Source: Streptomyces sp. WAC08241 (lineage in GTDB: Bacteria; Actinomycetota; Actinomycetes; Streptomycetales; Streptomycetaceae). From it: a stretch of DNA of 64,000 nucleotides. A program made the position numbers and the translations under genes. Below the pieces are notes generated by a model, which worked only from the letters and a program-made list of their open reading frames with translations, did not search any database and had not been told where the DNA came from. Of this stretch, positions 21,913 through 31,052 are shown piece after piece (the stretch's first letter is position 1; each line of letters starts with the position of its first letter). The stretch lies in contig CP042279.1 of the NCBI GenBank assembly GCA_007858575.1, forward strand, positions 4,900,501-4,964,500. Reading direction: 5' to 3'.

Positions 21913-22256
21913 CGGGTTCGTCCCTTTCGGAGGGTACTGACAGACCGAACCAGCGTACGCCAGGGTCCGGGTGCCGCCTCCGGCGGGGAGCGGCCGGGTC
22001 ATTCCGGCGAATGCGCGCACACCGGGGATCCCGCCGGGGCCGGGTGTCGGCCCCGGCGGGTGAACGGACGGGAAACCGTCTTCCCCTTTCGGGCGTCCGC
22101 ATTCCGTCCGGCCGTTTGCGCGCGCCTCCGGAATGGGGCCGGGGACGGGCGACGGGGACGCGTGGGAATTACATTCGTGTGAATTAATTCCCGGAGGTCT
22201 GTTCCGGCCCGTTCCGGTGCTTCCCGGCGCGTTCCGGTGCTTCCCGGCGCGTGCGG
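21913..22256. other. Intergenic region upstream of mqnC, with tandem repeat
   Basis: This 344-base gap should hold the mqnC promoter. It contains an AT-richer patch, GAATTACATTCGTGTGAATT (about 22167-22186), that includes an imperfect inverted repeat. At 22211-22250 the 20-mer GTTCCGGTGCTTCCCGGCGC occurs twice in tandem, immediately past the mqnA stop. No gene is supported here. Confidence 0.5.
22211..22250. repeat. Two tandem copies of a 20-bp unit
   Basis: GTTCCGGTGCTTCCCGGCGC is repeated exactly at 22211-22230 and 22231-22250, with a partial copy (GTTCCGGCCC) just before. It lies seven bases beyond the mqnA stop. Confidence 0.85.
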
Positions 22257-23120
22257 TCAGCCGCGCGGGGGCTCCAGGAGTTCCACCGCGACGTCCGCCG
22301 GAAAGCCGGTCGTGGGGCCGGTGCGGCGGGCGAACTCGCGGGCTCCCGCGAGTTGTTCGGGGCCGAAGCGGAAGTCGAGGGTGCGGAAGTACCGCTCCAG
22401 GAGCTCGGCGTCGAAGGCCTCCCAGCGGGCCGCCTGCTCGGCGATCTTGGTGACCTCTTCGAGGGAGAGGTCGCGCGAGGCCAGGAACGCCTGGTGGACC
22501 TCGTGGACGGTCTCGGCTCGCGCGCCAGGTAGTCCTTCCGCACCGCCCAGACGGCGAAGACGAACGGGAGGCCCGTCCACTCCTTCCACATCAGGCCCAG
22601 GTCGTGGACCTGGAGGCCGAGCCGGGGCGCGTCGTGCAGGGAGGCCCGGAGCGCGGCGTCGCCGATGAGGACGGCCGCCTCGGCCTCCTGCATCATCAGG
22701 CCGAGGTCCGGCGGGCAGGTGTAGTAGTCGGGCGACACGCCGTACCGCTCGGACAGGAGCACTGGGCGAGCCGCACGGAGGTGCGGGAGGTGGAGCCGAG
22801 CGCGACGCGCGCGCCGTCGAGCTCCTCCAGGGCCGCTGCGACACGATCACGCAGGACATCACCGGTCCGTCGCAGCCGACGGCGATGTCCGGGAGGGCGA
22901 CCAGCTCGTCGGCGTGGCGGAGGAACTCGACGAGGGTGACGGGCCGATGTCCAGGTCGCCCCGGACGAGCCGCTCGCTGAGCTTCTCCGGGGTGTCCTTG
23001 GTGAGCTCCAGGTCCAGGAGCGTCCCCGTGCGCGCCAGGCCCCAGTAGAGGGGAGGCAGTTCAGAACTGGATGTGTCCGACGCGGGGCCGGCTGCGCTGG
23101 TCGTCGGTTGCTTTGTCCAC
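22257..23120 (-). CDS. mqnA: Chorismate dehydratase MqnA (frameshifted)
   Basis: MqnA removes water from chorismate to give 3-enolpyruvylbenzoate, the first step of the futalosine route. Visible family features are RPRVGHIQF and LNCLPLYWGLARTGTLLDLE, then KDTPEKLSERLVRGDLDIG, VALGSTSRTSVRLAQ, and VLIGDAALRASLHDAP with GLMWKEWTGLPFVFAVWAV. These follow the periplasmic-binding-protein-like fold of the MqnA/MqnD family; the LIGD and WTGLPFVFAVW motifs favour MqnA. The GTG start at 23120 gives VDKATDDQRSRPRV. Five frame changes lie near 23058, 22940, 22842, 22765 and 22520. It is on the same strand upstream of mqnC, separated by 344 bases, so it may have its own promoter. Confidence 0.88.
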
Positions 23121-23287
23121 ATCGTGAGGCTAGACCCGTCCCGCGGACCGGGCATCGCCGGGGCACGCGCGTCAGCACGCGGAAGAAGTTCAAACACGCG
23201 GGTGACGTGATCTTTCCCTCTACCCTCCCGAGCGTTCTGCGTGCTACGCTCAACGCAAGTTGCAGTTTGGTTTCCTTGTAGTACAGA

Positions 23288-23317
23288 GCCTGCGGAGCAT
23301 GTGACCCGCAGGCTTTT
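23288..23317 (+). promoter_or_regulatory. Hairpin plus T-run in cold-shock gene leader (attenuator-like)
   Basis: GCCTGCGG (23288-23295) pairs with CCGCAGGC (23306-23313), followed at once by TTTTGTAGTTTT. It has the shape of an intrinsic terminator but lies about 65 bases upstream of the cold-shock start codon. It could act as an attenuator or as a temperature-sensitive structure of the 5' leader. The structure is direct; the function is inferred. Confidence 0.55.
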
Positions 23318-23379
23318 GTAGTTTTCAGACTTGTTTGCAGGTTCTGGAGCAGGGCAACCCTTTGGCCCAAGGAGGGCTT

Positions 23380-23583
23380 ATGGCTACCGGAACCGTCAAG
23401 TGGTTCAACGCTGAAAAGGGCTTCGGCTTCATCGCCCAGGACGGCGGCGGCCCGGATGTCTTCGTCCACTACTCCGCGATCAACGCGAACGGCTTCCGTT
23501 CGCTCGAGGAGAACCAGGTCGTGCAGTTCGACGTCACGCAGGGCCCGAAGGGTCCGCAGGCGGAGAACGTCACCCCGGCCTAA
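23380..23583 (+). CDS. Cold-shock protein (CspA family)
   Basis: A 67-residue single-domain nucleic-acid chaperone. RNP1-like motif KGFGFIAQDGG and RNP2-like motif DVFVHYSAI are present, with the typical start MATGTVKWFNAEKGFG and end PQAENVTPA. ATG 23380 is preceded by GGAGG at 23371, which decides the start against an in-frame upstream ATG at 23335. The reading frame is intact. The leader is at least 100 bases long and structured, as is usual for cold-shock mRNAs, and a long hairpin terminates the gene. Confidence 0.96.
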   Translation: MATGTVKWFNAEKGFGFIAQDGGGPDVFVHYSAINANGFRSLEENQVVQFDVTQGPKGPQAENVTPA

Positions 23584-23625
23584 GTTGCCCGGGTCGGCGA
23601 ACACGCACAACTGAGAGCAGTACTA

Positions 23626-23666
23626 AGGAGCCCCGCTCCGTGCCTCGCGGCACGAGCGGGGCTCCT
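23626..23666 (+). terminator. Intrinsic-type terminator after cold-shock gene
   Basis: AGGAGCCCCGCTC (23626-23638) pairs with GAGCGGGGCTCCT (23654-23666), capped by a second small stem GTGCC/GGCAC. It lies 43 bases past the stop and also faces the end of the convergent M23 peptidase gene. Confidence 0.85.
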
Positions 23667-23695
23667 GCCCTCTGTAGGGCGTGCACGGGCCGGAA

Positions 23696-24527
23696 TCAGC
23701 AGGTGGGGATCACGGCCCCGTTGTTGTCGCGGGCCTCGTCGTCGCCCCAGCGGGACAGGTAGTAGGCGGAGACGTGGGCGTTCCGCCCGTTCTTCCCGGC
23801 GTACACCGTGTCGAGGTCGGTCCGCAGCCACCAGTGGTTGTAGTTGCCGGAGGCGTCGCGGACCTCCTGGCCCCAGACCTTGCAGTAGACGTAGTTCGTG
23901 CCGGCGTTCAGCACGCCCTGGGCGTCGTTCGTGTTGGCCTGGGCGTAGCCGGTGGCGTGGGCGAAGGTGTCCACCCAGTACTTCCCGCCCCCGCCGGAGC
24001 AGCCGTTGTCGCTGGTCAGGTGCTTGGAGCCGTAGGAGCCGGGGTAGGGCGCGAGGGAGGCGCCGTTGATCGTGACGGGCTGGCCGACGCCGTTGTAGAG
24101 CTGCTCGTAGTGGATGTGGGCGCCGGAGCTGTTGCCGGTGGAGCCGGTGGTGCCGATCTGCTGCCCCTGGGAGACGGCGGCGCCGTCGGCGACCGAGTAG
24201 GCGTCGAGGTGGAAGTAGTACGTCTTCCAGCCGCCGCCGTGCTCGATCACGATGTAGTTCCCGGCGCCGGACGGCTGGGAGTAGCGGTGGGCGGTGCCGG
24301 ACGCCGAGGCGAGGACCGGGGTCCCGGCGGTGGCGCCGCCGTCGGAGCGGACGAAGTCGAGGGTCTGGCGGACCTCGGCCGAGTGGTGGCTGTAGGTCCA
24401 CTTCGGCCGCAGGGAAGGGCGCCTTGAAGAGCGGCGCGGCCTGGGCGGGGGTCGTGGTGACGAGCGCGGTGAGCAGGCCCGCGACGAGCGCGAGCAGGGT
24501 GCCGAGCGGGGTGATCCGTGCACGCAT
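23696..24527 (-). CDS. Secreted M23-family (LytM-type) metallopeptidase (frameshifted)
   Basis: A zinc endopeptidase expected to cut peptidoglycan cross-bridges. ATG 24527 gives a clear signal peptide, MRARITPLGTLLALVAGLL, with a TPAQAAP cleavage region. The M23 core shows LDFVRSDGGATAGTPVLAS, GNYIVIEHGGGWKTYYFHLD and the HxH metal motif GAHIHYEQL. A C-terminal region with paired aromatic residues (NHWWLRTDLDTVYAG) follows, possibly wall binding. One frame change, near 24413, separates the signal peptide from the catalytic domain. It ends convergent with the cold-shock gene. Confidence 0.88.
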
Positions 24528-24679
24528 GCGTCCTCCGGTTGCGTGGGGTGGCGGGGCGGTGGGGCGTGGCGGGACAAGGGTCGACGCGCGTGGAACGGAC
24601 CTCAGCGTGCCGGAAGACCGCGCGGCGCAGTAGACCGCGACGACCACACCCGGAGGGGCCGGTTACGTAGTCTGGACAC

Positions 24680-25076
24680 ATGACCGAACGCAAGCCGCCG
24701 GGAGTGAGCTTCGAGTCGTTCGTGGACAAGCAGATCCGCGAGGCCGCGGAACGGGGTGAGTTCCGGAGCCTGCCGGGCTTCGGGAAGCCCCTCCCCGACG
24801 ACTCGGCGCCGTACGACGAGCTGTGGTGGATCAAGGGAAGATGCACCGCGAGGGGCGTCCGTGCTGCCGCCCGCGCTCGCCCTGCGCAAGGAGGCCGAGG
24901 ACGCGGAGGCGGCGGTGGCCGCGGCCGTCTCCGAGAGCCAGGTCCGCCGGATCCTCGGCGGGATCAACACGAAGATCGCCGAGGCCCTGCTGCGCCCGTC
25001 GGCCGGTCCGCCGCTGCGGCTGAAGCCGTTCGACGTGGAGGCGGCGGTGGAGCGGTGGCGGGCGCAGCGGTCGTGA
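24680..25076 (+). CDS. DUF1992 (DnaJ-homologue subfamily C member 28-like) protein (frameshifted)
   Basis: A small cytoplasmic protein of unproven function. The DUF1992 signature is visible near the N-terminus: FESFVDKQIREAAERGEF, then LPGFGKPLPDD and PYDELWWIKGKMHREG. The second half is helical (LRKEAEDAEAAVAAAVSES, INTKIAEALLRPS) and ends VERWRAQRS. The frame changes near 24835, inside KGKMHREG. The ATG start at 24680 gives MTERKPPGVSFES. The DinB-type gene follows 31 bases later on the same strand, so they may be co-transcribed. Confidence 0.8.
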
Positions 25077-25107
25077 CTTTCCGAGACCCCGACGTGAAGG
25101 AGTCCGC

Positions 25108-25620
25108 ATGAACAGCGCCGGTCTGCTGGTCGACTCGTTCGGCTGGGTGCGCGAGGCCGTCCACGGGGCCGTGGAGGGCCTCACGGAGGACGAGCTGGCC
25201 GCCCGGATCGATCCGGACGCCAACTCGATCGCCTGGCTCGTCTGGCACCTCACCCGCATCCAGGACGACCATCTGGCGGGCGCCTTCGGCACCGAGCAGG
25301 TGTGGACCGCCGGAGGCTGGGCGGACCGCTTCGGCCTTCCCTTCCCCGAGAAGGCGACCGGATACGGCCAGACGCCCGACCGGGCGGGCCGGGTGCGGGC
25401 CCCGGCGGAGCTGCTCCTCGGCTACCACGACGCCGTGCACGACCGGACCGCCGAACTGGTCGGGGCGGTGACGAACGCGGACCTGGACCGGATCGTGGAC
25501 GAGGCCTGGGACCCGCCGGTCACCCTCGGCGTCCGCCTGGTGTCGGTGATCGCGGACGACCTCCAGCACGCGGGACAGGCGGCGTACGTGCGGGGCGCGG
25601 TGGAGCGGGGCGGGGCGTAG
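25108..25620 (+). CDS. DinB/DUF664-family protein (mycothiol-dependent transferase-like)
   Basis: A 170-residue four-helix-bundle protein with an intact frame. Metal-binding histidines of the DinB superfamily are suggested by AWLVWHLTRIQDDHLAG (about residues 45-60) and VIADDLQHAGQAAYVRG near the C-terminus. In actinobacteria the family includes mycothiol S-transferases and detoxification enzymes, but the substrate cannot be read from sequence. ATG 25108 has GAAGGAG upstream, and the start is not in doubt. Confidence 0.82.
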   Translation: MNSAGLLVDSFGWVREAVHGAVEGLTEDELAARIDPDANSIAWLVWHLTRIQDDHLAGAFGTEQVWTAGGWADRFGLPFPEKATGYGQTPDRAGRVRAPAELLLGYHDAVHDRTAELVGAVTNADLDRIVDEAWDPPVTLGVRLVSVIADDLQHAGQAAYVRGAVERGGA

Positions 25621-25768
25621 GGCCCGGAGCTCCACGGCCCTGGGCCCGGGGCGCGAGGGTCGGGGCCCGAAGAGCGCCTGTGACCTCCCGGACCATCCGT
25701 ACGGCCACGGCCACGGCCACGGCCCCCGCCCGGAAGTCCGATCGGGCGGCCGCGCCCGTGTGCGGCCC

Positions 25769-26193
25769 CTACTCCCGAGGAGCCGGCGGGGAGGCCAGCG
25801 GGACGGTCGCCCAGACCGTCTTGCCGACCTCCCGCTCCTTCACGCCCCACGCCGTGGCGAGGGCGGCGACGAGCAGCAGCCCGTAGCCGCCCTCGTCGGG
25901 CGTCGCGGACGGTAACGGCCGCCGCTCGCCGCGCGCGTCGGACAGCTCGATCCGCACGTGGTCGGCGCCGCGCTCCATCCGCACCTCGAAGTCCCTCCCG
26001 GACACCCGCCCGTGGAGGGCCGCGTTGTTGGCCAGCTCGGCGAGGACCAGCTCGACGGCCTCGGCCCCGGCCCCGGTGACCTCCCATTCCCGCAACTGCT
26101 GCACGCCCAGCAGACGCGCCAGGCGCGCGCCCCGGCGCGTGGCGGACAGCCGGAGGACGAACTCACCGGTGGGGTGGTGGTTTCTGACTTCAT
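25769..26193 (-). CDS. ATP-binding anti-sigma-factor-like protein (HATPase_c, frameshifted near start)
   Basis: A GHKL-fold ATPase of the RsbW/SpoIIAB-like type. The N box is VELVLAELANNAALHG and the G-box region is DEGGYGLLLVAALATAWGV. ATG 26193 (MKSETTT) joins the main frame only if one base is missing in a C-rich run near 26172; no other start lies near the domain. It diverges from an XRE regulator and a DUF397 gene. XRE, DUF397 and ATPase genes recur together in Streptomyces, where some control morphology or antibiotic production. Confidence 0.78.
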
Positions 26194-26283
26194 GCCCCGA
26201 GACTGGCCCGCCGCCCCTACGCTGACCAGCAGCGACGCGACGACGCTGCGTAACGGTACGGGCACGCCAAGAAGGCGGTACGG

Positions 26284-27142
26284 ATGTCGGGGAACGAGGA
26301 GGAGAGGCCGGAACGGCCCTCCGAGGTGGACGGTACGGCGCACCTTTCCGGGCGCTGGGGAAAATCCTGAAGGTGCTGCGGCGCAATGCGGGCCTGAGCC
26401 AGTCGGAGCTGGCGGACCTCGTGCATTGCAGCGAGGACCTGATCTCGTCGGTGGAGCGGGGTGTACGGACTCCACAGCCGGACTTCCTGGTACGGGTGGA
26501 TCCGGTGGTCAACGCGGGCGGAGTCCTCAAGGCGGCGGCGGACGACGTACGGGAGGCGCTGGCGAGGGTCCGGGTGCGGCACCCGGACTGGTTCCGCAGC
26601 TACGCCAGGGCGGAAGCCGAAGCGGTGACGCTGCACTACTACGCGCCCCAGGTCGTGCCGGGCATCCTCCAGGTCCCCGGATACGCGGACGCCGTCTTCC
26701 GGCACCGCCGCCCGCTCTACGACGAGGCGACCATCGAGAAGCTGCTGACCGACCGGCTCGCCCGCCAGGCCATCTTCGAGAAGCAGCCCGCCCCGACGAT
26801 GAGCTTCGTCATCGAGGAGGACGTACTGCGCCGCCCCTTGGGGGCCGAAGGGCCTTCCGGGAGCAGCTCAAGCGCCTCATCGAGGTGGCCAAGCCCGGAA
26901 CGTGCACATCCAGATCATGCCGACCGACCGCGAGGAACACCCGGCCTTGGGAGGCGAGTTCACGCTGCTGACACTGAAGGGTCGGCGGGAGGTGGCGTAC
27001 ATCGAGAGCTACCAGCACGCCCGCCTCATCACCGACCCAGAAGAGGTCCGCACGTACGCAGAACGGTATGGGATCATGCGCGCACAGGCGCTCACCCCCG
27101 GGAGTCCCTGGAGTACCTCGAAAAATGCTGGGAGAGCTATGA
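26284..27142 (+). CDS. XRE-family regulator with DUF5753 domain (frameshifted)
   Basis: A DNA-binding regulator. The N-terminal helix-turn-helix reads VLRRNAGLSQSELADLVHCS then ISSVERGVRTP. The C-terminal DUF5753 domain shows YYAPQVVPGILQVPGYADAV, NVHIQIMP and EEHPALGGEFTLLTL. ATG 26284 is preceded by GAAGGCGG. Frame changes fall near 26345, 26845, 26900 and 27100. The last lies at an A run near 27122; restoring one A gives EYLEKMLGEL and a stop overlapping the DUF397 start as ATGA. That overlap with a DUF397 gene is the classic arrangement for this regulator family. Confidence 0.85.
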
Positions 27143-27384
27143 GCACCGCAGATCTGGCCTGGTTCAAGAGCAGCTACAGCGGCGGCGAGGGCGGCAACTG
27201 CGTCGAGATCGCCTACGACTGGCGCAAGTCCAGCTACAGCAGCGGTGAAGGCGGCAACTGCGTCGAGGTCGCCGCCCACCCCACCACCGTCCACGTCCGC
27301 GACTCCAAGGTCCCGCACGGCCCCCAGCTCGCCGTGGCCCCCGCCGCCTGGGCCGCGTTCGTGGACGTGGCCTCCACCGTGTGA
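27139..27384 (+). CDS. DUF397 protein with duplicated N-terminal motif
   Basis: A small (81 residues) DUF397-domain partner of the XRE regulator; such proteins modulate the regulator in known pairs. The family motif occurs twice in tandem: WFKSSYSGGEGGNCVEIA and then WRKSSYSSGEGGNCVEVA, followed by VHVRDSKVPHGPQLAV and AAWAAFV. Most family members have one copy. ATG 27139 overlaps the XRE stop, and its own stop overlaps the GTG of the HAD gene, so three genes are translationally coupled. Confidence 0.88.
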   Translation: MSTADLAWFKSSYSGGEGGNCVEIAYDWRKSSYSSGEGGNCVEVAAHPTTVHVRDSKVPHGPQLAVAPAAWAAFVDVASTV

Positions 27385-28005
27385 CCGGGAAGAAGTTCGT
27401 CCTCTTCGACGTCGACGGCACCCTCGTGGACGCCGTCGCCAACCAGCGCCGCGTCTGGCACGAGTGGGCCGGGCGGTACGGGCTCGACGGGGACGAGGTG
27501 TACGCCGTGGCGCTGCGCACCCGCCCCGTCGAGACGTTCGCGGCGGTCGCACCGGCCGAGGACCCGGCCGAGTGCCTCGCCCTCCCGCACGCCCTGGAGG
27601 ACGAGGACGTGCGCACGGGGACGTACACGGCCTTCGACGGCGCCGCCGGGCTGCTGGGCGCGCTCCCGGCGGACCGGTGGGCCCTGGTGACGTCGAACTA
27701 CGAGCACCGGGTGCGGGGGCGGTTCGGGCGGACCGGGCTCCTGCCGGGGCTGATCGTGGACGCGGCCTCGGTGGCGGAGGGAAAGCCGTCGCCCGTCCCG
27801 TACCCTCACCGCCACCGAGAAGCTGGGCGCGGACCCGGCGGACTGCCTGGTGATCGAGGACGCACCCTCGGGCGTACGGGCGGGCCTCGCCGCCGGCATG
27901 ACGGTCTGGACGGTCAACACCCCGACCCCACACCCGGAATCCCACCGCCACTTCCCGACCCTGTCGGAGGCGGCACCGCACGTCCTGGCGGCGCTCGGGG
28001 CCTGA
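27381..28005 (+). CDS. HAD-superfamily hydrolase, copy 1 (frameshifted)
   Basis: A phosphatase-like enzyme of the beta-phosphoglucomutase/phosphonatase branch. Motif I is FDVDGTLVDAV, motif II is ALVTSNY, and motif III/IV appear as EGKPSP and CLVIEDAPSGVRAGLAAGM. A C-run near 27803 shifts the frame between motifs III and IV. The GTG start at 27381 overlaps the DUF397 stop. A near-identical second copy lies at 46768-47377 and carries an extra C at the corresponding place, so this indel is either systematic or inherited. The substrate is unknown. Confidence 0.82.
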
Positions 28006-28074
28006 GCGGAACGACGTCGATCGGTCTGCTGTGAACCAAGTGCCCCGGATCCCTCGCTGGGCCACTATGGGGAG

Positions 28075-30348
28075 ATGGCGACGTGGCAGCGGGTGTGTTG
28101 GTGGGGGCTGGCTCTGCTGGGGCCGGCGCGGGAGTGGGACTGCTGGTGTAGGTGACGGTGGCGCACCCGGAAGGATCCGCCCAGGGCTGGGGCGTCGCGG
28201 GCGCGGTGGCGGGACTGGTCGCGGCCGGGGCGGCGTTGTGGCAGTTGCGGGCGGCGGCGGCCGGTAATCCGGCGTCGACTCTGCCGGCGCCGCCGGCGGG
28301 CCCGGTGGTCGCGGAGCGGGCGCGATCGCGGCGAACGGGAACGTGACCCGGTCGTCGACCAAGTACACCGGCACTCCCCGCAGACGCCCTCCCCGGTCCG
28401 TCGGGTTCGACGGGGATCGTCGGCCGGGACGGCGGGATCGCGGCCGGCGGCAGCGTCGAGGACTCGAAGACGGAGTACGGTTCTTGATCGGGAAGCGCGC
28501 CGCTTCCCAGGAGCAGCCTGAGGAGCCGCCCTCGCTGCACGGGGACCGTGGTTCGATCGCCGCCGGTAACGACGTCGTCAACTCGGTGGCCCAGTACGTG
28601 GAGGCTCAGCAGGCGTTCGTGCTCCTCCCGATGCGTACGGTCCGATTCCGGCCGAAGCGGTGGACCGGGGCGTGTCGAACATCCCGGCCGCCGGTGAGAT
28701 GTTCGTCGGCCGCGCAGCCGAACTCGCTTCCCTGGACGAGGCGTTCACCGCTTCCGGAGAGGTTCTCGTGCAAGCGGTGCACGGGCTGGGCGGGGTCGGA
28801 AGTCGGCGCTCGCCGCGCGGTGGGCCGCCGGGCGGAAGGAGACGGTGCGGTGGTGGATCGTCGCGGACACCGCGCCCGCGGTCGACGCCGGAGTGGCGGC
28901 GCTGGCCCGGGCCCTGCAACCCGGTCTGGCCGGGCTGCCCGCCGAGATCCAGACGGAGCGCGCGATCCGGTGGCTCGCGGACCATCCGGACCAGTGGCTG
29001 CTGGTGCTGGACAACGTCGAATCCCCCGCCCACATCCGTCCGCTCCTGGACCGGGTCCCCGGAGGGAGGGTGCTGGTCACGACGCGTCTGGCCAGTGGCT
29101 GGCACCGCCATGCGGCCGTCGTGCGGCTGGGCGTGCTCGAACCGGCCGACGCGGTGAAGCTGTTCAAGCGCATCCTCGGCCAGCACGGGCCGCGCGACCA
29201 CACCGGTGCCGACGCGGTGTGCGCCGAGCTCGGGCACCTCGCCCTGGCGGTCGAACAGGCCGCGGCCTACTGCGCCGAGACCGGCGTCAGCCCCTCGGCT
29301 ACCTGGAACGACTCGCTTCCTGGCCCGCGACGATGTACGCCGCCACCGCGGAGGGCGGCGACTCCGCCCGCACCTGCGCCCGCATCTGGCGCCTCACGCT
29401 CGACCGCGTCGACACCACTCCGCTCGCCGGCGATCTGCTGCGCCTGCTGGCCTGGTACGCCCCCGACCGCATCCCGCGCGATCTGCTCGACCCCTCGCCT
29501 CGCCCCCCGAAGTCGACGCGGCGATCGGCAAGCTCGCGGCGTACAACATGCTCACCGACAACCACGACGGCACCCTCACGGTGCACCGCCTGGTCCAGGC
29601 CCTGGCCCGCACGCCCGACCCCGACGACCCCCACCGGCAGGCCGACGACGTCGACCGGGCCCGGGACCGCGCTACCGGACTCCTCGCCGGGCGTATCCCG
29701 CTCACGCCGACGCCCCCTCGAACTGGCCCCGCTACCAGGGGCTCCTTCCTCACGCCGATGCTCTCGTCGGCCACCATTCCAGCGACCACGACACCTCTGA
29801 CACCGCCTACGTCCTCGACCGCACCGCCAGCTACAGGCAGCTCCAAGGCGCATCGAACCTGGCTCTACCAGCCTTTCAGCGCGCACTTGCCACATGCGAG
29901 CGGCTGCTGGGCCAAGACCACCCGAACGCGCTCACCTCACGCAACAACTCGCCAACGCCTACCGGGCGGCAGGCGACCTGAACCAAGCCGTCCCCATGCT
30001 CGAAGCAACCCTCGCCGCACAGGAACGGATACTGGGCCAAGACCACCCGAACACGCTCACCTCACGCAACAACCTCGCCAGCGCCTACCAAGCGACGGGC
30101 AACCTGAACCAAGCCGTCCCCTGTACGAAGCCGCGCTCGCCGGCTTTGAGCAGTTGCTGGGCCGGGACCACCCGAACACGCTCACCTCACGCAACAACCT
30201 CGCCAGCGCCTACCAAGCGACGGGCGACCTGAACCAGGCCATCCCCATGCTCGAAGCCGCGCTCGCCGGCTTTGAGCGGGTACTGGGCCGAAACCACCCG
30301 TCCAGCAAGCAGGTGCGTTTGAACTTGGAGCGTGCGCGGTCCGCGTAG
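28075..30348 (+). CDS. Membrane-anchored NB-ARC/TPR STAND-type protein with in-frame TAG near the N-terminus (frameshifted)
   Basis: A signal-transduction ATPase. ATG 28075 has GGGGAG upstream and starts MATWQRV. A Gly/Ala-rich hydrophobic segment follows, then a second helix VAGAVAGLVAAGAALWQLR, suggesting two membrane passes. Between them TAG at 28149-28151 lies in frame. Next are three short motifs of one type: AIAANGNVT, GIAAGGSVE and SIAAGNDVV. The NB-ARC domain shows MFVGRAAELASLDEAF, a P-loop region HGLGGVGKSALAARWA (frame break inside), WLLVLDNVESP, and GGRVLVTTRLAS with GHLALAVEQAAAYCAE. Four TPR units of about 42 residues (SRNNLASAYQATGNLNQAVP type) end the protein. Such proteins act in regulation or in conflict/defence systems. 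No fused effector enzyme is visible. Confidence 0.7.
29911..30320 (+). repeat. Near-identical TPR-encoding DNA repeats (about 126-bp period)
   Basis: The block CACCCGAACACGCTCACCTC followed by CGCAACAACCTCGCC recurs near 29920, 30042 and 30168 with few differences, each encoding one kinesin-light-chain-type TPR. The nucleotide similarity implies recent internal duplication or conversion. The number of units could vary by slippage or recombination. Confidence 0.75.
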
Positions 30349-30361
30349 GGGCTCTTGGCGA

Positions 30362-31009
30362 GTGCGTCTTCTCGACGGTGCCGAGCGACCGTTCCCATGG
30401 TCCTGGCGCCAGGCCGGCGGGCTGGGGACAGAAGTCCTCGGTGACCTCACCGGCAAAACCGTCGCCGATCTGGGGTCCGGAGCGGCACGTCACGCCGCCC
30501 ACCTGGCCGTGCGCCACGCGCCGGTCCGGGTCGACGCCGTGGACGCCTCCCCGGCCCAGTACGCCATGGCCACCGCCCTCCACGGCTCGCTCGCCCCCGC
30601 CTGCGCCTCGTCCACCAGGACGTCGTCGCCCATCTCCACGTACACCCCGGCGCCTACGACGTGCTCTACAGCGTCTTCGGGGCGCTGGACTTCACCGACC
30701 CCCGCGAACTGTTGCCGGCCGCCGCCTCCGCGCTCCGGCCCGGCGGACGTCTGGTCTTCTCCACGCTCGCGCACTACCTGTCCGGGGAGCCCGCGCAGCC
30801 GGACGTCACGGCGGCCGACGTACCGGCGAGGACCCCGGACGGCGAGAGCGCCGCCCTGCGCCGGTGGGTGTTGCAGGAGCACGTGGACCAAGATCCTGGA
30901 CGAGGCCGGGTTCGCCAGGATCCGGGTGGAGGAGCTGCCCGCCGGTGAAGGCCCCCGGGCCGCCGCCGCCTTCCTCGTCACCGCCGAGCGCTCCGACGCG
31001 CCGGTCTGA
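30362..31009 (+). CDS. Class I SAM-dependent methyltransferase, copy 1, altered N-terminus (frameshifted)
   Basis: Motif I reads GKTVADLGSGAARHAAHLA, followed by VRVDAVDASPAQYAMA, DVLYSVFGALDFTDP and ALRPGGRLVFSTLAHYL, a standard Rossmann methyltransferase. From about 30440 onward it is nearly identical in DNA to 49552-50100. Before that the two copies diverge: this copy lacks the TTTDLWHHYGRVRAERD start of the other and begins VRLLDGAERPFPWSW, using GTG 30362 (an upstream GTG at 30332 overlaps the TPR gene). It may therefore be a truncated, possibly inactive duplicate. Frame changes near 30600 and 30890 occur at the same places as in copy 2. Confidence 0.7.
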   Translation: MRLLDGAERPFPWSWRQAGGLGTEVLGDLTGKTVADLGSGAARHAAHLAVRHAPVRVDAVDASPAQYAMATALHGSLAPACASSTRTSSPISTYTPAPTTCSTASSGRWTSPTPANCCRPPPPRSGPADVWSSPRSRTTCPGSPRSRTSRRPTYRRGPRTARAPPCAGGCCRSTWTKILDEAGFARIRVEELPAGEGPRAAAAFLVTAERSDAPV

Positions 31010-31052
31010 CCCCGTCCCCAGCAGGGGTTTCATCGTTCGTCCATTCTTCTTT

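Noticed and set aside
30362..31009. Calling methyltransferase copy 1 a confirmed pseudogene
   Set aside because: Its N-terminus differs from copy 2, but the catalytic core is present and the indels may be sequence errors, so a CDS call with doubt is safer.
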